The notes: generated by a model not told the origin, from the sequence alone. A stretch of DNA of 64,000 bases from Cellvibrio sp. PSBB006 (GCF_002162135.1 NZ_CP021382.1:3656001-3720000); one strand, 5' to 3'; counted from the first letter of the stretch, positions 17,143 to 26,471 are shown. Numbers and translations: made by a program.

Positions 17143-17547
17143 ATGAAATATTCTTTGATGTCAGTGGTTGTACTTCTATCCTCTGCAAGTTATGCAGGTG
17201 GCAACGCATTTCCAGTGACGGTTGAAAGTTTGGTAACCAACGGTCCCCAATTTAATGTCACCCTGAATATCGCAGAAGGTCATTCCTGGGATGAAGCTGA
17301 ATGCCAGTTGATCAGGGTGTCCGGCTATTATGATGCGAAAAAATGGCAGCGTTATAAAGGTAAACCAATGAATGCCGAGTTGCATAAAGAGGCTTTAAAG
17401 ACATTGGTGTTAGCGCAAGAGAAAAACACGCTCGTGTGGTTCGGGTATTTTGGTGCCGGCATGCAGCGTGAGTCCGAATGTACCTATCTCAGTAGAGGAC
17501 TAATTGTGGAGCAGGGATACATATACTCAATCTATAACAGCATCTAG
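17143..17547 (+). CDS. Secreted hypothetical protein
   Basis: 134 residues with a clear signal peptide (MKYSLMSVVVLLSSASYA, cut before GGNAF). The mature protein is beta-rich, with FNVTLNIAEGHSWDEAECQL and RESECTYLSRGL; two cysteines could pair. Preceded by GACGTTAGCC, which looks like a crossover core but lacks a pairing arm. No family recognised. Confidence 0.6.
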   Translation: MKYSLMSVVVLLSSASYAGGNAFPVTVESLVTNGPQFNVTLNIAEGHSWDEAECQLIRVSGYYDAKKWQRYKGKPMNAELHKEALKTLVLAQEKNTLVWFGYFGAGMQRESECTYLSRGLIVEQGYIYSIYNSI

Positions 17548-17691
17548 CATTCATTGGTATACCTGCTCTCACTGCGCCTTTGGTCTTAGGGAAAACTTGG
17601 AATTCTTTCCTGATTAGAAAAACTGCTTAACAGTTGGCTAATAAAAGTAGAGAGATGTAATCAAGCAGAGTTTAAACTTTGGGCAATATAA

Positions 17692-18099
17692 ATGAATAAA
17701 TTAAAGTTTTTCTACGGTTTGCTTTTTGGGCTATCTTTCTGCCTGATTATTTTCTCAAACGCTATGGCTGATACGGCTGACATACAAATTTGTTCGGATC
17801 ACCCTGACGAGTTATATGCAAGCGGAGGCGTTTGTAAAGTGCATGCGACTGTTGTTCAAGAGATATCATCGCCAGTGTATCGCGCAATAGAGGGTTGTTT
17901 GGATGCATCAGTAAGTATCGAAAACAATGAATTCTTAGTTGATTGGAACATTGGTACTCCTCGCGCTAAAGCTCATGTTTATGAGAATGATCTAAATTAT
18001 TGGATAGCTTTCAACATAAAAGGGGATGCCGGGGGCGGATTTATTTGTCTTGTAGAAAAGATGAAAAATAGAGTTGTATGGATTGAAGCTCAACATTGA
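17692..18099 (+). CDS. Secreted hypothetical protein with four cysteines
   Basis: 135 residues; the signal peptide spans about 1-26 (GLLFGLSFCLIIFSNAMA). The mature part has CSDHPDELYASGGVCKVH, then GCLDASVSIE and GGGFICLVEKM, so two disulfides are possible. Homology not recognised. Plus strand with long AT-rich leader. Confidence 0.55.
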   Translation: MNKLKFFYGLLFGLSFCLIIFSNAMADTADIQICSDHPDELYASGGVCKVHATVVQEISSPVYRAIEGCLDASVSIENNEFLVDWNIGTPRAKAHVYENDLNYWIAFNIKGDAGGGFICLVEKMKNRVVWIEAQH

Positions 18100-18184
18100 T
18101 ATGCCGTGGTTTTTGAACTGCCTGATGTCCATGCTGCCGGGGTGTCATTGGCACAGAGATAAATAATCGAAAGGAACCGAGACT

Positions 18185-18493
18185 TTGAGTGAAAATGGAA
18201 TCATTCTGATCGGTCCAATTGGTGCCGGCAAAAGCACAATTGGCAAGCTGCTTTCAAAGAGGCTTAATATGCCCCAATGTTCGATAGACAAGTATCGATG
18301 GGGTTACTACGAAGAGATGGGCTATGATAACGAATACGCTCAGCGCCTCAAATCAGAAGAAGATATAAATTTAAATAAGCATTTAATAGACCAAAAGTCG
18401 AATTATGAACTTGCGAAGCACATCGTATATACGGATGGCTCGGAGCCAGAGGATACGGCTTTGGAGGTTTTGGCAAAGATATATAGTGAATAA
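18185..18493 (+). CDS. P-loop kinase-like protein, probably internally deleted
   Basis: 102 residues from a TTG start (AAAGGA 10 bp upstream). The N-terminus has a Walker A motif, LIGPIGAGKSTIGKLLSKRL, and DKYRWGYYEEMGYD; the C-terminus, LNKHLIDQKSNYELAKHIVY then TDGSEPEDTALEVL, matches the end of shikimate-kinase-like AAA proteins of about 170 residues. The middle part that normally carries an acidic D-F-G-A-G segment is absent, so I infer an in-frame deletion of roughly 70-80 codons. The product is unlikely to be a working kinase. Confidence 0.55.
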   Translation: MSENGIILIGPIGAGKSTIGKLLSKRLNMPQCSIDKYRWGYYEEMGYDNEYAQRLKSEEDINLNKHLIDQKSNYELAKHIVYTDGSEPEDTALEVLAKIYSE

Positions 18494-18631
18494 TAAACTT
18501 TAGCTGAAAAATAGGCTAAATTTATACCTACCATTCTTTTAAAAGTTAAAAAGGAAATACATACATGGAAAAGGTTATCTAATCCCCCCCTCTCATTATT
18601 TCGGAAGAAACAACTAAACAGGAGTTTTATC

Positions 18632-21600
18632 ATGCATCGATTATATTACTTTACCGTCATTTTTCTGCTGCTCTTTTCTTCATTATCAGTCGCACAAATT
18701 TCAGTGCTTTCTGATGACTTTGAGGCGGGCATCGGGAACTGGTCTAATGTCAGCTTAGATGACAACAGGAACTGGACGCGACATGTTGGTCCTACTCCAT
18801 CGTCTGGAACGGGGCCGAACACAGGAGCTAATGGCAGCGGTTATTACATGTATTTGGAAACATCTTCAGGCTCTGCTTATTACTCAGGTGATTCTGCGAT
18901 ATTGCAAAGTCCCGCTATCAACGATGCGGGAATTAGCTTGGCTTTTCAATATCACTTATACGGTACCAATATTGGTACGCTGGCCGTTGATGTGCTTGTT
19001 AATGGCATTTGGATAAATAATATATGGTCCGTTTCCGGTCAACAACAGAACAGTAACGGTGCCGCCTGGTCTTCTGTTGAAGTTGATTTAAGCAATTATT
19101 CTGTATCTCAAATACGTTTTCGCGCTACGGCTGCTGGAGGGTTTTTGGGGGATATGGCGATAGATAATGTTGCCATTCTGTCCACCCCAAGTGGTCCGGT
19201 GGCACCGGCATTTAACAGTGATCCAATTATCAAATCCGGTGCTATTCCAGATGAAGTTTATAACAATAGCCTTGCTGGAGATGCCAGTGATGCCAACAAC
19301 GATTCATTGATTTATACCAAAATTTCCGGTCCTGCCTGGTTAAGTATTGCAGCAAACGGAGAGTTAAGTGGAATACCTAATCAGGTGGACTTGGGGCTTA
19401 ACTCATTTCAGATCGAGGTTAGCGATGGCCAATTCACGGATAGTGCAATATTGGAGATAGACGTTAACTATGCTCCGACTATATTGTTCAGCGATGTTTT
19501 TGAAGCAGGTTTCGGTAACTGGAGTAATACCGCATCCGGTGATAATCGGGAATGGCTACGTGATTCCCTCGGTACGCCATCCTCAGGTACGGGTCCAGCC
19601 ACTGGCGCTAACTCAACGGCTTATTACCTCTATCTCGAAACGTCGTCAGGCCAAGCGTATTACACCGGCGACTCGGCAATACTGCTCAGTCCATCAATTA
19701 GCGATCTTAATATTCATCTTGTTTTCCAGTATCACATGTATGGTGCTGATATTGGCACCTTGTCCGTTGACGTATTATCGGAAGGCAGCTGGATTAATGA
19801 TGTATGGTCTCTCAGTGGTCAGCAACAATTATCTAACAATGCCGCGTGGTCTACAGTTGATGTAGATCTAAGTGAATACAGCGTCTCGCAAATACGCTTT
19901 CGCGCCACCGCCGCTGGTGGGTTTACTGGCGATATGGCAATCGATTCAGTGGAGATAAATTCTCATTTTATTCCTGAGGAAGATGCGGATGCGGACGGCG
20001 TGATTGATGGCGTTGACTTATGTCCCGAAACACCGACAGGTGAATCGGTAAACAGTGATGGTTGTGCTCCATCGCAACTGGATACCGATAACGATGGTGT
20101 TATGGATAACGAAGATGTTTTTCCGTTAGATCCGACAGAGTGGTTGGATATCGACAGTGATGGCGTAGGTGATAACGGTGATGCATTCCCGAACGATCCG
20201 TCCGAGTCCGCTGATTCCGATGGCGATGGTGTGGGAGACAATGCTGATGTATTTCCTAATGATCCCACAGAAACTATCGATAGCGATAACGATGGTACGG
20301 GTGATAACAGTGACGTTTTCCCGAATGATCCCTCCGAGACAGCCGATTCCGATGAGGACGGCGTGGGAGACAATGCCGATGCATTTCCAAATGATCCTAC
20401 GGAAACTATCGATAGCGATAACGATGGTGTAGGTGATAACAGTGATGTTTTCCCAAGCAACCCCTCCGAGACGGCTGATTCCGATGGTGATGGTGTGGGT
20501 AACAACGCCGATGCATTTCCTAATGACCCTACAGAAACTACCGATAGCGATAACGATGGTGTAGGCGATAACAGTGATAAATACCCCACCTTACACAGTG
20601 CGGTAGCTAATGTAACGATTCTTTCTCCAGCTACGGATACGTTAATTACAGCAGGAACACCACTGATTTTTGGTGCGCTTGCGAATGATGCTGTATTTGG
20701 TGATATTTCCGAAAATGTGCAATGGGAGTCGGATTTATCGGGTAGCTTTACACCCGACTCCAACACTGGTGAATTTGCATTGCCTCCCGGCGAACATGCG
20801 GTGGTTGCACTGATTACTGACAGTAATGGTAACCTCGCTTCACGATTTGTTCGCGTAGTCGTAACCAGTGACGAAAGTAGCGCCGTAGAAATTATCCCCA
20901 GTATGGAAGAGGTCACGGATGTATCCTCTGATGGAGCATTTTTTGTTGGGCACCAACAAGATCCTGGAAATAATCCACTTGTTATTGGGAGTGATACAGC
21001 AGGTTTATTGAACATGAATAGTGTTCGGGGTGCTTACGATTTTCGAATTTCTGATAATGGTGAAGTAGTTGCTAGCGTTTCCAACGGCTCGAATTACGAC
21101 GCATTACTGATTAAGAATGGAAGTGGTTTAAATGAGAGCTTGGAGCTGACAGGTTTGATGGGCGCCTCCTTCTCTAGCTATGCGCTGGATATTTCTGCAG
21201 ACGCTCAGACTATTGTCGGTATGTCATTCGCTCCTTCCGGTAAATTCGAAGCGGTAATATGGAATAACAATGGTGCTGTTACCAGCTTGGGTTCACTTGG
21301 AAATTATTATTACACGGAAGCCTTGCGCACATCGGATCAAGGCGGTGTGATTGTCGGTTTTGGAGGAAATGAACCCAATTTCATTACCGGTTCTCACAAG
21401 GCGTGGCGTTGGGATGCAAGCTCAGGGATTGCTCTGTTAGGAGACCTTGAAGGTGGAACACAGGGCAGTCACCCTGGCAACATGACGCCAGATGGTTCTG
21501 TGGTTGTGGGTTATTCCAGCTCCGATATTGGTATGGAGGCGTTTATCTGGTCAGCAGAATATGGAATGCAAGGGTTAGGTGTTGCATATACGGGTGCCTT

Positions 21601-22921
21601 TATCGATCCCATTGATATCAGCGCCGATGGAAATATTGTCGTTGGTAATTCAGATGCAGGACCGTTTATCTGGACCAAAGGATTAGGAGCACGTTCACTT
21701 CAGAACTATCTTCAAGAAGTATATGGAATTGACTTTGCTGAAAATGATCCTAATTCAACTTATACATTGCATACCGTTACTGCTATTTCAGATGATGGTC
21801 GAGTAATTACTGGGCGATTAAAACAGCGGAAGGGCGGCTATTATTATGACAATGGGTTTGTGGTCAGGCTTACCCCTAGAGAGAATGAAAATTTTGAAAA
21901 ATCTTCTGTAGATTTTGGTGATCGTATTCTGACTACACCAGTTAGAGGGCTGTCTGGCGAAATTATTTTTGCCACGGATGACGATCAAGTGATTGCGTTA
22001 GACGAAAACCAAAATGTGCTATGGAGTTTTAATGTAGGCGCACAAATTTCACAGCCCAGTGTCAACCCTGGGACGGGCGATATCTATTTCGGTGCATACG
22101 ACGGTGAAGTCTATTCATTGAGTTCCGGCGGCACTCTTAACTGGACTTATACGCCTACAGGTAAACTATTTTCCAAGCCGGCCATTGCACCTGATGGAAC
22201 TGTCTATTTTTTGTCAGCAGGCTTTAGATTGCATGCGCTTGATCAGCAAGGAAACTTGTTATGGATGCAGTCTATTCCATTCAAGCAATATGACAATATG
22301 GCTTATTACTTTCCCGCCGTGAGTACGAGTGGTCAGATCTACGTGGCGAATTACGACGGTTTGTTGTATGGATTAAGTCCGCAGGGCACGATACTGTGGA
22401 GCTTCGACACCACACCTTATACCGCGCGATACAACTTCATTCGATCCCCGGTTGTCAGCGGCAATGGTATGGTGGCTGTCGGTGGTTCATTTGGAACGCT
22501 TTTTGCCTTTGATGAGTCCGGAGAATTAATGTGGGAATATAACGCTGGCGAGGTGCTTCAAACTGATGAGGCTGAAATACGACAAGCACCCGTTATAGAC
22601 TCGAACGACGTCATCTATATACCAGTTGATACGTATCCCGATGATGGTGGATATGTCCAAGCCATCGATATCGACGGTACCCTCTTATGGCAAGGAGAGC
22701 TGAAAAGTCGAGCGCTTAGCTCTCCTGTAATTGACCCAGATGGAGGAATATTAATTCGTGACGGCTCTTATGGAGTTCGTTCTTTCTCCAGTAGCGGAAG
22801 TCTGAACTGGTTCTCTTGGCTCAATTCACAGTTAGTAACTGAACCTTTTGTGAATAGCAACCAAGTAATCCTGGGAGACACGGAGGGTCGCTTACACTTT
22901 GTTGACAAACCTTCGCTATAG
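18632..22921 (+). CDS. Large secreted mosaic protein: MAM, cadherin-like, TSP3, HAF and PQQ-propeller domains
   Basis: 1429 residues with a signal peptide (YFTVIFLLLFSSLSVA) and an AGGAG site. Order by residue: MAM-like jelly roll 1 (about 28-185, DDFEAGIGNWSN to GDMAIDNV); cadherin-like/putative Ig domain (about 193-283); MAM 2 (about 286-440); calcium-binding thrombospondin type-3 repeats (about 448-650); Ig-like domain (655-745); HAF-type repeats (AFIWSAEYGMQGLG, AWRWDASSGIALLGDL; about 750-1080); and a BamB/PQQ-like beta-propeller (LDENQNVLWSFNVGAQISQP, LNWTYTPTGKLFSKPAIAPD). The parts are adhesion or carbohydrate/protein-binding modules; no catalytic motif and no C-terminal sorting signal seen. 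Probably secreted or surface-bound. Single gene, unlike the AT-rich genes before it. Confidence 0.85.
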   Translation: MHRLYYFTVIFLLLFSSLSVAQISVLSDDFEAGIGNWSNVSLDDNRNWTRHVGPTPSSGTGPNTGANGSGYYMYLETSSGSAYYSGDSAILQSPAINDAGISLAFQYHLYGTNIGTLAVDVLVNGIWINNIWSVSGQQQNSNGAAWSSVEVDLSNYSVSQIRFRATAAGGFLGDMAIDNVAILSTPSGPVAPAFNSDPIIKSGAIPDEVYNNSLAGDASDANNDSLIYTKISGPAWLSIAANGELSGIPNQVDLGLNSFQIEVSDGQFTDSAILEIDVNYAPTILFSDVFEAGFGNWSNTASGDNREWLRDSLGTPSSGTGPATGANSTAYYLYLETSSGQAYYTGDSAILLSPSISDLNIHLVFQYHMYGADIGTLSVDVLSEGSWINDVWSLSGQQQLSNNAAWSTVDVDLSEYSVSQIRFRATAAGGFTGDMAIDSVEINSHFIPEEDADADGVIDGVDLCPETPTGESVNSDGCAPSQLDTDNDGVMDNEDVFPLDPTEWLDIDSDGVGDNGDAFPNDPSESADSDGDGVGDNADVFPNDPTETIDSDNDGTGDNSDVFPNDPSETADSDEDGVGDNADAFPNDPTETIDSDNDGVGDNSDVFPSNPSETADSDGDGVGNNADAFPNDPTETTDSDNDGVGDNSDKYPTLHSAVANVTILSPATDTLITAGTPLIFGALANDAVFGDISENVQWESDLSGSFTPDSNTGEFALPPGEHAVVALITDSNGNLASRFVRVVVTSDESSAVEIIPSMEEVTDVSSDGAFFVGHQQDPGNNPLVIGSDTAGLLNMNSVRGAYDFRISDNGEVVASVSNGSNYDALLIKNGSGLNESLELTGLMGASFSSYALDISADAQTIVGMSFAPSGKFEAVIWNNNGAVTSLGSLGNYYYTEALRTSDQGGVIVGFGGNEPNFITGSHKAWRWDASSGIALLGDLEGGTQGSHPGNMTPDGSVVVGYSSSDIGMEAFIWSAEYGMQGLGVAYTGAFIDPIDISADGNIVVGNSDAGPFIWTKGLGARSLQNYLQEVYGIDFAENDPNSTYTLHTVTAISDDGRVITGRLKQRKGGYYYDNGFVVRLTPRENENFEKSSVDFGDRILTTPVRGLSGEIIFATDDDQVIALDENQNVLWSFNVGAQISQPSVNPGTGDIYFGAYDGEVYSLSSGGTLNWTYTPTGKLFSKPAIAPDGTVYFLSAGFRLHALDQQGNLLWMQSIPFKQYDNMAYYFPAVSTSGQIYVANYDGLLYGLSPQGTILWSFDTTPYTARYNFIRSPVVSGNGMVAVGGSFGTLFAFDESGELMWEYNAGEVLQTDEAEIRQAPVIDSNDVIYIPVDTYPDDGGYVQAIDIDGTLLWQGELKSRALSSPVIDPDGGILIRDGSYGVRSFSSSGSLNWFSWLNSQLVTEPFVNSNQVILGDTEGRLHFVDKPSL
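20094..20583 (+). repeat. In-gene tandem repeats encoding thrombospondin type-3 units
   Basis: Five or more units whose products read DSDGDGVGDNADVFPNDPTE with small changes, visible also at DNA level (GATAACGATGGTGTAGGTGATAACAGTG-type blocks). Period is about 69 bp for each half unit. Asp-rich loops bind calcium in this family. Confidence 0.8.
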
Positions 22922-23085
22922 AGCGAGTCGTTTGGTATTAAATTCTTCGAGCTGATTCGCCGTAGCAAGTCAGCTCGGATGATCACTTAAAAGTTTTGCA
23001 GATAAGATTTGAAGATCAGCCGCAGAAACAGCGACCTGGTCTTCTATCTTATTACTTCTTTTAATCCCGCAAGCATTAATTAAAC

Positions 23086-23118
23086 GTAGGTCGGATTAGC
23101 CAAAGGCGTAATCCGACA
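23086..23118 (+). repeat. REP-like element, copy 1
   Basis: GTAGGTCGGATTAGCC then GGCGTAATCCGACA: TCGGATTA/TAATCCGA arms around a short loop. First of ten copies in the window. Confidence 0.8.
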
Positions 23119-23158
23119 ATACAACGGCAGAAGAAATTTACCTCACACCAAAAACCAA

Positions 23159-23680
23159 TCACACCAACCTACCAAAATTTCTACCATTTGCTAAATGCTT
23201 ATACCGCCGCCGCAACAACAGCATACCCACCACTCCAACCACCAATAACACACCAGAACCCGGTGCGGGGATCGGTTTAATATCCATCGTCAAAATCGAT
23301 CTGCCAATCCAGATACTGCCTTCGAGTACCGTAAAGCGCGCGGTGGAGTAGCCATCCTTGTTAATAAAGAACGGGTCAGGGTTTATCACAAAACCCTCCG
23401 GGGGAACTCGTCCAAAATCAAACCCATGGCCTTGAGACACCATATAAAATGGCCACTCCCATTTGCCATTTTTGGGGTCACGTATTTCGAGCGTGAGCGT
23501 AAATGAAGGCAGGTTGCCGTCGGGAACGAAACCATACTTGCGCATATCATGCGACAGCGTAACGAAGTGGCCGGGGTTGTAGACCTTATTAAACGTTAAA
23601 ACATCCTCGACAATATAAGCGTGTGACAGCGAAGTAAGAAAAAGAAGAAAAACTGCAGACAGTAGCCGATAATTCCTCAT
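23159..23680 (-). CDS. PEP-CTERM-type exported protein
   Basis: 173 residues from the ATG at 23680, which has AGGAGG upstream; a longer frame from 23743 lacks a ribosome site. Signal peptide LLSAVFLLFLTSLSHA. The C-terminus has PIPAPGSGVLLVVGVVGMLL then RRRY: a Pro-x-Pro motif, a transmembrane helix and an Arg cluster, the tripartite PEP-CTERM sorting signal in variant form. Such proteins are processed by an exosortase and tied to exopolysaccharide. About ten residues follow the Arg cluster, longer than usual. The body is unassigned. Confidence 0.7.
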   Translation of the reverse strand: MRNYRLLSAVFLLFLTSLSHAYIVEDVLTFNKVYNPGHFVTLSHDMRKYGFVPDGNLPSFTLTLEIRDPKNGKWEWPFYMVSQGHGFDFGRVPPEGFVINPDPFFINKDGYSTARFTVLEGSIWIGRSILTMDIKPIPAPGSGVLLVVGVVGMLLLRRRYKHLANGRNFGRLV

Positions 23681-23927
23681 TGCCAAATCCTCCTGAAAAA
23701 TATTATTACTCTGACGCCAGATAAGCGTTGGTCTTATTACCACGCAAGTTATAAACCAGGTGTATGAAAGCCAAGGGAAATCAGCTAGCTAACAAAAGGC
23801 CTGTCATTCAATTCTTCGGCAATAAAAACGGTTTGATAAGTTTGTCGACATATTTCTTATAAATGGATGTCGATTTTAAAACCCGCTGTTCGACTATCGG
23901 GTACCACCCCGTTTAAGGAGACTGTTT

Positions 23928-24518
23928 ATGGCGTCGACAATAATGACTGCTTCTGCATCGGACGAGTTGTCCATTATTAACACCATTGTTTTGGCTTTTG
24001 CTACTGATCCCATGGCACGTTGGTCCTGGCCGGATGCGTCGCAATACCTCAATGTCATGCCGCAGTTTATTCGGGCATTTGGTGGTGATGCGTTTCAACG
24101 TGGTAGCGCGCATTGCACTGCCGACCACCGTGGTGCCGCCTTATGGTTACCTCCTGGGGCCAGCCCGGATGAAAATGCCATGGGCGAAATTATTGAGGCG
24201 AGTGTGTCACCGGCTATGCTGGGTGATGTCTACGCGGTGATTGAAAAAATGGAGCAGTTCCATCCCGCCGAACCGCATTGGTATTTACCCTTGATGGGTG
24301 TCGACCCTGTTCTGCAAGGTCAGGGCTATGGCTCTGCGTTACTCAGCCACGCATTACAACAATGTGACCGTGAAGGTTCCCTGGCTTATCTCGAATCATC
24401 TAACCCCAGGAATATTCCACTGTATAAACGGCATGGTTTCCGGATAATTGGAGAGATTCAATCAGGCTCATCGCCGACGATGACGGCCATGCTCAGGGCA
24501 CCTTCGCCACTGAAATAA
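23928..24518 (+). CDS. GNAT-family N-acetyltransferase
   Basis: 196 residues after an AAGGAG site. The C-terminal half has the GNAT acetyl-CoA motif A (LPLMGVDPVLQGQGYGSALL, the Q-x-x-G-x-G/A core) and motif B (YLESSNPRNIPLYKRHGF). The N-terminal half (AFATDPMARWSWPDASQYL) matches the group of GNAT proteins that includes many uncharacterised small-molecule acetyltransferases. Substrate unknown. Monocistronic by spacing. Confidence 0.85.
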   Translation: MASTIMTASASDELSIINTIVLAFATDPMARWSWPDASQYLNVMPQFIRAFGGDAFQRGSAHCTADHRGAALWLPPGASPDENAMGEIIEASVSPAMLGDVYAVIEKMEQFHPAEPHWYLPLMGVDPVLQGQGYGSALLSHALQQCDREGSLAYLESSNPRNIPLYKRHGFRIIGEIQSGSSPTMTAMLRAPSPLK

Positions 24519-24563
24519 AGTGGTGTTATAGTAAGCAAAACTTTCATTCATAAGGAGATTTAC

Positions 24564-24947
24564 ATGATCCAGTGTATCCGCAAATTAGTCGTTGTCTCTT
24601 CCCTCGCCATCATGGTTTCCCCCGCGTTTGCGGAAAATAGCGCGTGCTTAATGGAGGGTAGCTTCACCATGCTTGGGCAAACCACACAAATTAAAGATTG
24701 CATGGAGAGCGGCGGTGTAGCGCAAGAGCAATTTGTTGAGACTTGTGAAGGTATTTCCAATGCCGCTGTTGCCTTCGGTGCAGAGCCAGCCAAAATCACT
24801 TATCTTGCAGCTTGTCCCGCTGGTGCTCAGGGCTCCTGTAAAGGTTTATTTGGTTCGCCCATGACGGCTTATTACTATAAAAGAGATGCTGAAACGCTCG
24901 CCGATACCAAAAAAGGTTGTGTCGCTCAAGGCGGCGAATGGCATTGA
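24564..24947 (+). CDS. Secreted cysteine-containing hypothetical protein
   Basis: 127 residues after AAGGAG. Signal peptide (LVVVSSLAIMVSPAFA, cut before ENSAC). The mature protein has six cysteines, including CLMEGSF, KDCMESGG, VETCEGIS and AACPAGAQGSCKGLFG, so disulfides are likely in the periplasm. No family recognised. Confidence 0.65.
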   Translation: MIQCIRKLVVVSSLAIMVSPAFAENSACLMEGSFTMLGQTTQIKDCMESGGVAQEQFVETCEGISNAAVAFGAEPAKITYLAACPAGAQGSCKGLFGSPMTAYYYKRDAETLADTKKGCVAQGGEWH

Positions 24948-25022
24948 TGGAGAGTGGCATTGATCCTGATTGACTCCTAGCTTATGTATTCATAAGCGAA
25001 ATGGCGAGAGAAAGGTAAAAGC

Positions 25023-25568
25023 ATGAAAGCAAAAGAACGTGATGCATTGCTGGACATATTGAAAGCCCGTTTTGAAAAAAACATGAACCGCCATAAAGGG
25101 CTTGCGTGGGATAAGGTTCAGGCAAAGCTTGAAGCCAATACCAAAAAATTGGATGCACTTCATGAAATGGAGAAAACCGGCGGCGAGCCGGATGTGGTGG
25201 GTTACGATAAAAAAACTGGCGAATATATTTTTTACGACTGCTCGGCAGAAACACCCAAAGGACGCCGAAGTGTGTGCTATGACCGTGAAGGATTGGAATC
25301 TAGAAAAGAGCATAAGCCAGCAAACAATGCTATTGATATGGCTACCGCTATGGGAATAGATCTCTTGACAGAAGAGCAGTATCGAGAACTGCAACAGCTC
25401 GGCACCTTCGATACAAAGACGTCGAGTTGGTTAAAAGTCCCACCGGAAATCAGAAAGCTCGGCGGCGCTATCTTCGGTGACTCTCGTTACGGCAGGGTGT
25501 TTGTGTATCACAACGGTGCGCAGTCATACTACAGCAGCCGCGGTTTTCGCGGGTTATTGAGAGTGTGA
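25023..25568 (+). CDS. DUF4256 domain protein
   Basis: 181 residues covering the whole DUF4256 family length. Characteristic segments: LDILKARFEKNMNRHKGLAW, ALHEMEKTGGEPDVVG, YIFYDCSAETPKGRRSVCYD, ANNAIDMATAMGIDLLTEEQ and GAIFGDSRYGRVFVYHNGA. Cytoplasmic, function unknown. AAAGGTAAAAGC precedes the ATG. Confidence 0.88.
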   Translation: MKAKERDALLDILKARFEKNMNRHKGLAWDKVQAKLEANTKKLDALHEMEKTGGEPDVVGYDKKTGEYIFYDCSAETPKGRRSVCYDREGLESRKEHKPANNAIDMATAMGIDLLTEEQYRELQQLGTFDTKTSSWLKVPPEIRKLGGAIFGDSRYGRVFVYHNGAQSYYSSRGFRGLLRV

Positions 25569-25605
25569 CTTTTCAGGGTTTCATCAAATAAATATCGGAG
25601 AGCGT

Positions 25606-26328
25606 ATGAAAATAATAACTTACTTACTCCTGCTTCTGTCTTATGTTGTGCTGGCGGTCTCTGGTTGTAGCAATATAGGCAATGATGCTTCAGCGAACGC
25701 TCACTCAACGACGAAACCTGAGCGTATCGAGAATCATAGTGGAGTGGATAATCTCGATGGCTATAGCTGGATGAACCGCCCAACAGTATTCAATGTAAAC
25801 AACGGCATTGTGTATTTTACATCTGAGCCAAAGACTGACTTCTTCAACGACCCTGAATCCGGAAAAGCCACTGCGACTGCACCGCTTTTATATAAAAATA
25901 TTGAAGGTGATTTTGTTGCCACAGCACTCGTTAAGCCGGATTTTTCCGATACCTGGAATGCTGCGGCATTAATGGTTCATATCGACGAATCGACTTGGAT
26001 CAAGTTTGCTTTTGAACGATCAGATGCAACCGGGAGAAGTATTGTCAGTGTCGTCACCAAGGGTGTATCCGATGATGCCAACGGTGCTGTGTTAGCTGAA
26101 AGCGACTCGGCCTGGCTGCGCATCATTCGTAAGGGGGATGTATATTCCATGCTGTGGTCAGAGGACGGCAGCCACTACACCATGGCGCGGTTGACAAAAA
26201 TGCCAGCTTCTCCCAGTGTAAAAGTGGGCGTAGAGGTGCAAAGCCCTTTGGAGAATTCCGCGCAACATGAAATACACCTCTTTAATATCGAACACCGCAC
26301 GGTCGACAATCTACGAACAGGCATCTAA
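25606..26328 (+). CDS. DUF1349 lipoprotein
   Basis: 240 residues. Signal with lipobox AVSGC (Cys21). Residues 45-230 form a DUF1349 concanavalin-like jelly roll (FFNDPESGKATATAPLL, GDFVATALVKPDFSDTWNAA, DESTWIKFAFERSD, AWLRIIRKGDVYSMLWSEDG). Related domains occur alone or on carbohydrate-active enzymes and bind sugars. Likely periplasmic or outer-membrane attached. GGAG lies a few bases before the ATG. Confidence 0.82.
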   Translation: MKIITYLLLLLSYVVLAVSGCSNIGNDASANAHSTTKPERIENHSGVDNLDGYSWMNRPTVFNVNNGIVYFTSEPKTDFFNDPESGKATATAPLLYKNIEGDFVATALVKPDFSDTWNAAALMVHIDESTWIKFAFERSDATGRSIVSVVTKGVSDDANGAVLAESDSAWLRIIRKGDVYSMLWSEDGSHYTMARLTKMPASPSVKVGVEVQSPLENSAQHEIHLFNIEHRTVDNLRTGI

Positions 26329-26360
26329 CAATCTTCATTATTAAGAGTAAAGGTGAACAC

Positions 26361-26471
26361 ATGTTCAGTACCGGATTTGCTGGCGGTAGCGCATTGACAA
26401 AAGTTGTTAATGAGGGTGTTAAAGATTTGGATAAAAATCTTGTCCTGAAATTTAACGGCGCTACAGAGTAG
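26361..26471 (+). CDS. Possible 36-residue small protein
   Basis: ATG at 26361 with AAAGGTGA 6 bp before it, ending TAG at 26471, and followed by a strong terminator at 26500. The product begins MFSTGFAGGSALTKVVNEG and ends LKFNGATE. The ribosome site and terminator support expression; no family recognised. It could instead be the remnant of a longer gene. Confidence 0.4.
   Translation: MFSTGFAGGSALTKVVNEGVKDLDKNLVLKFNGATE

Noticed and set aside
19963..21015. 350-codon minus-strand frame
   Set aside because: Mirror image of the TSP3 repeat region; Ser/Leu/Pro-rich shadow of the Asp-rich codons.
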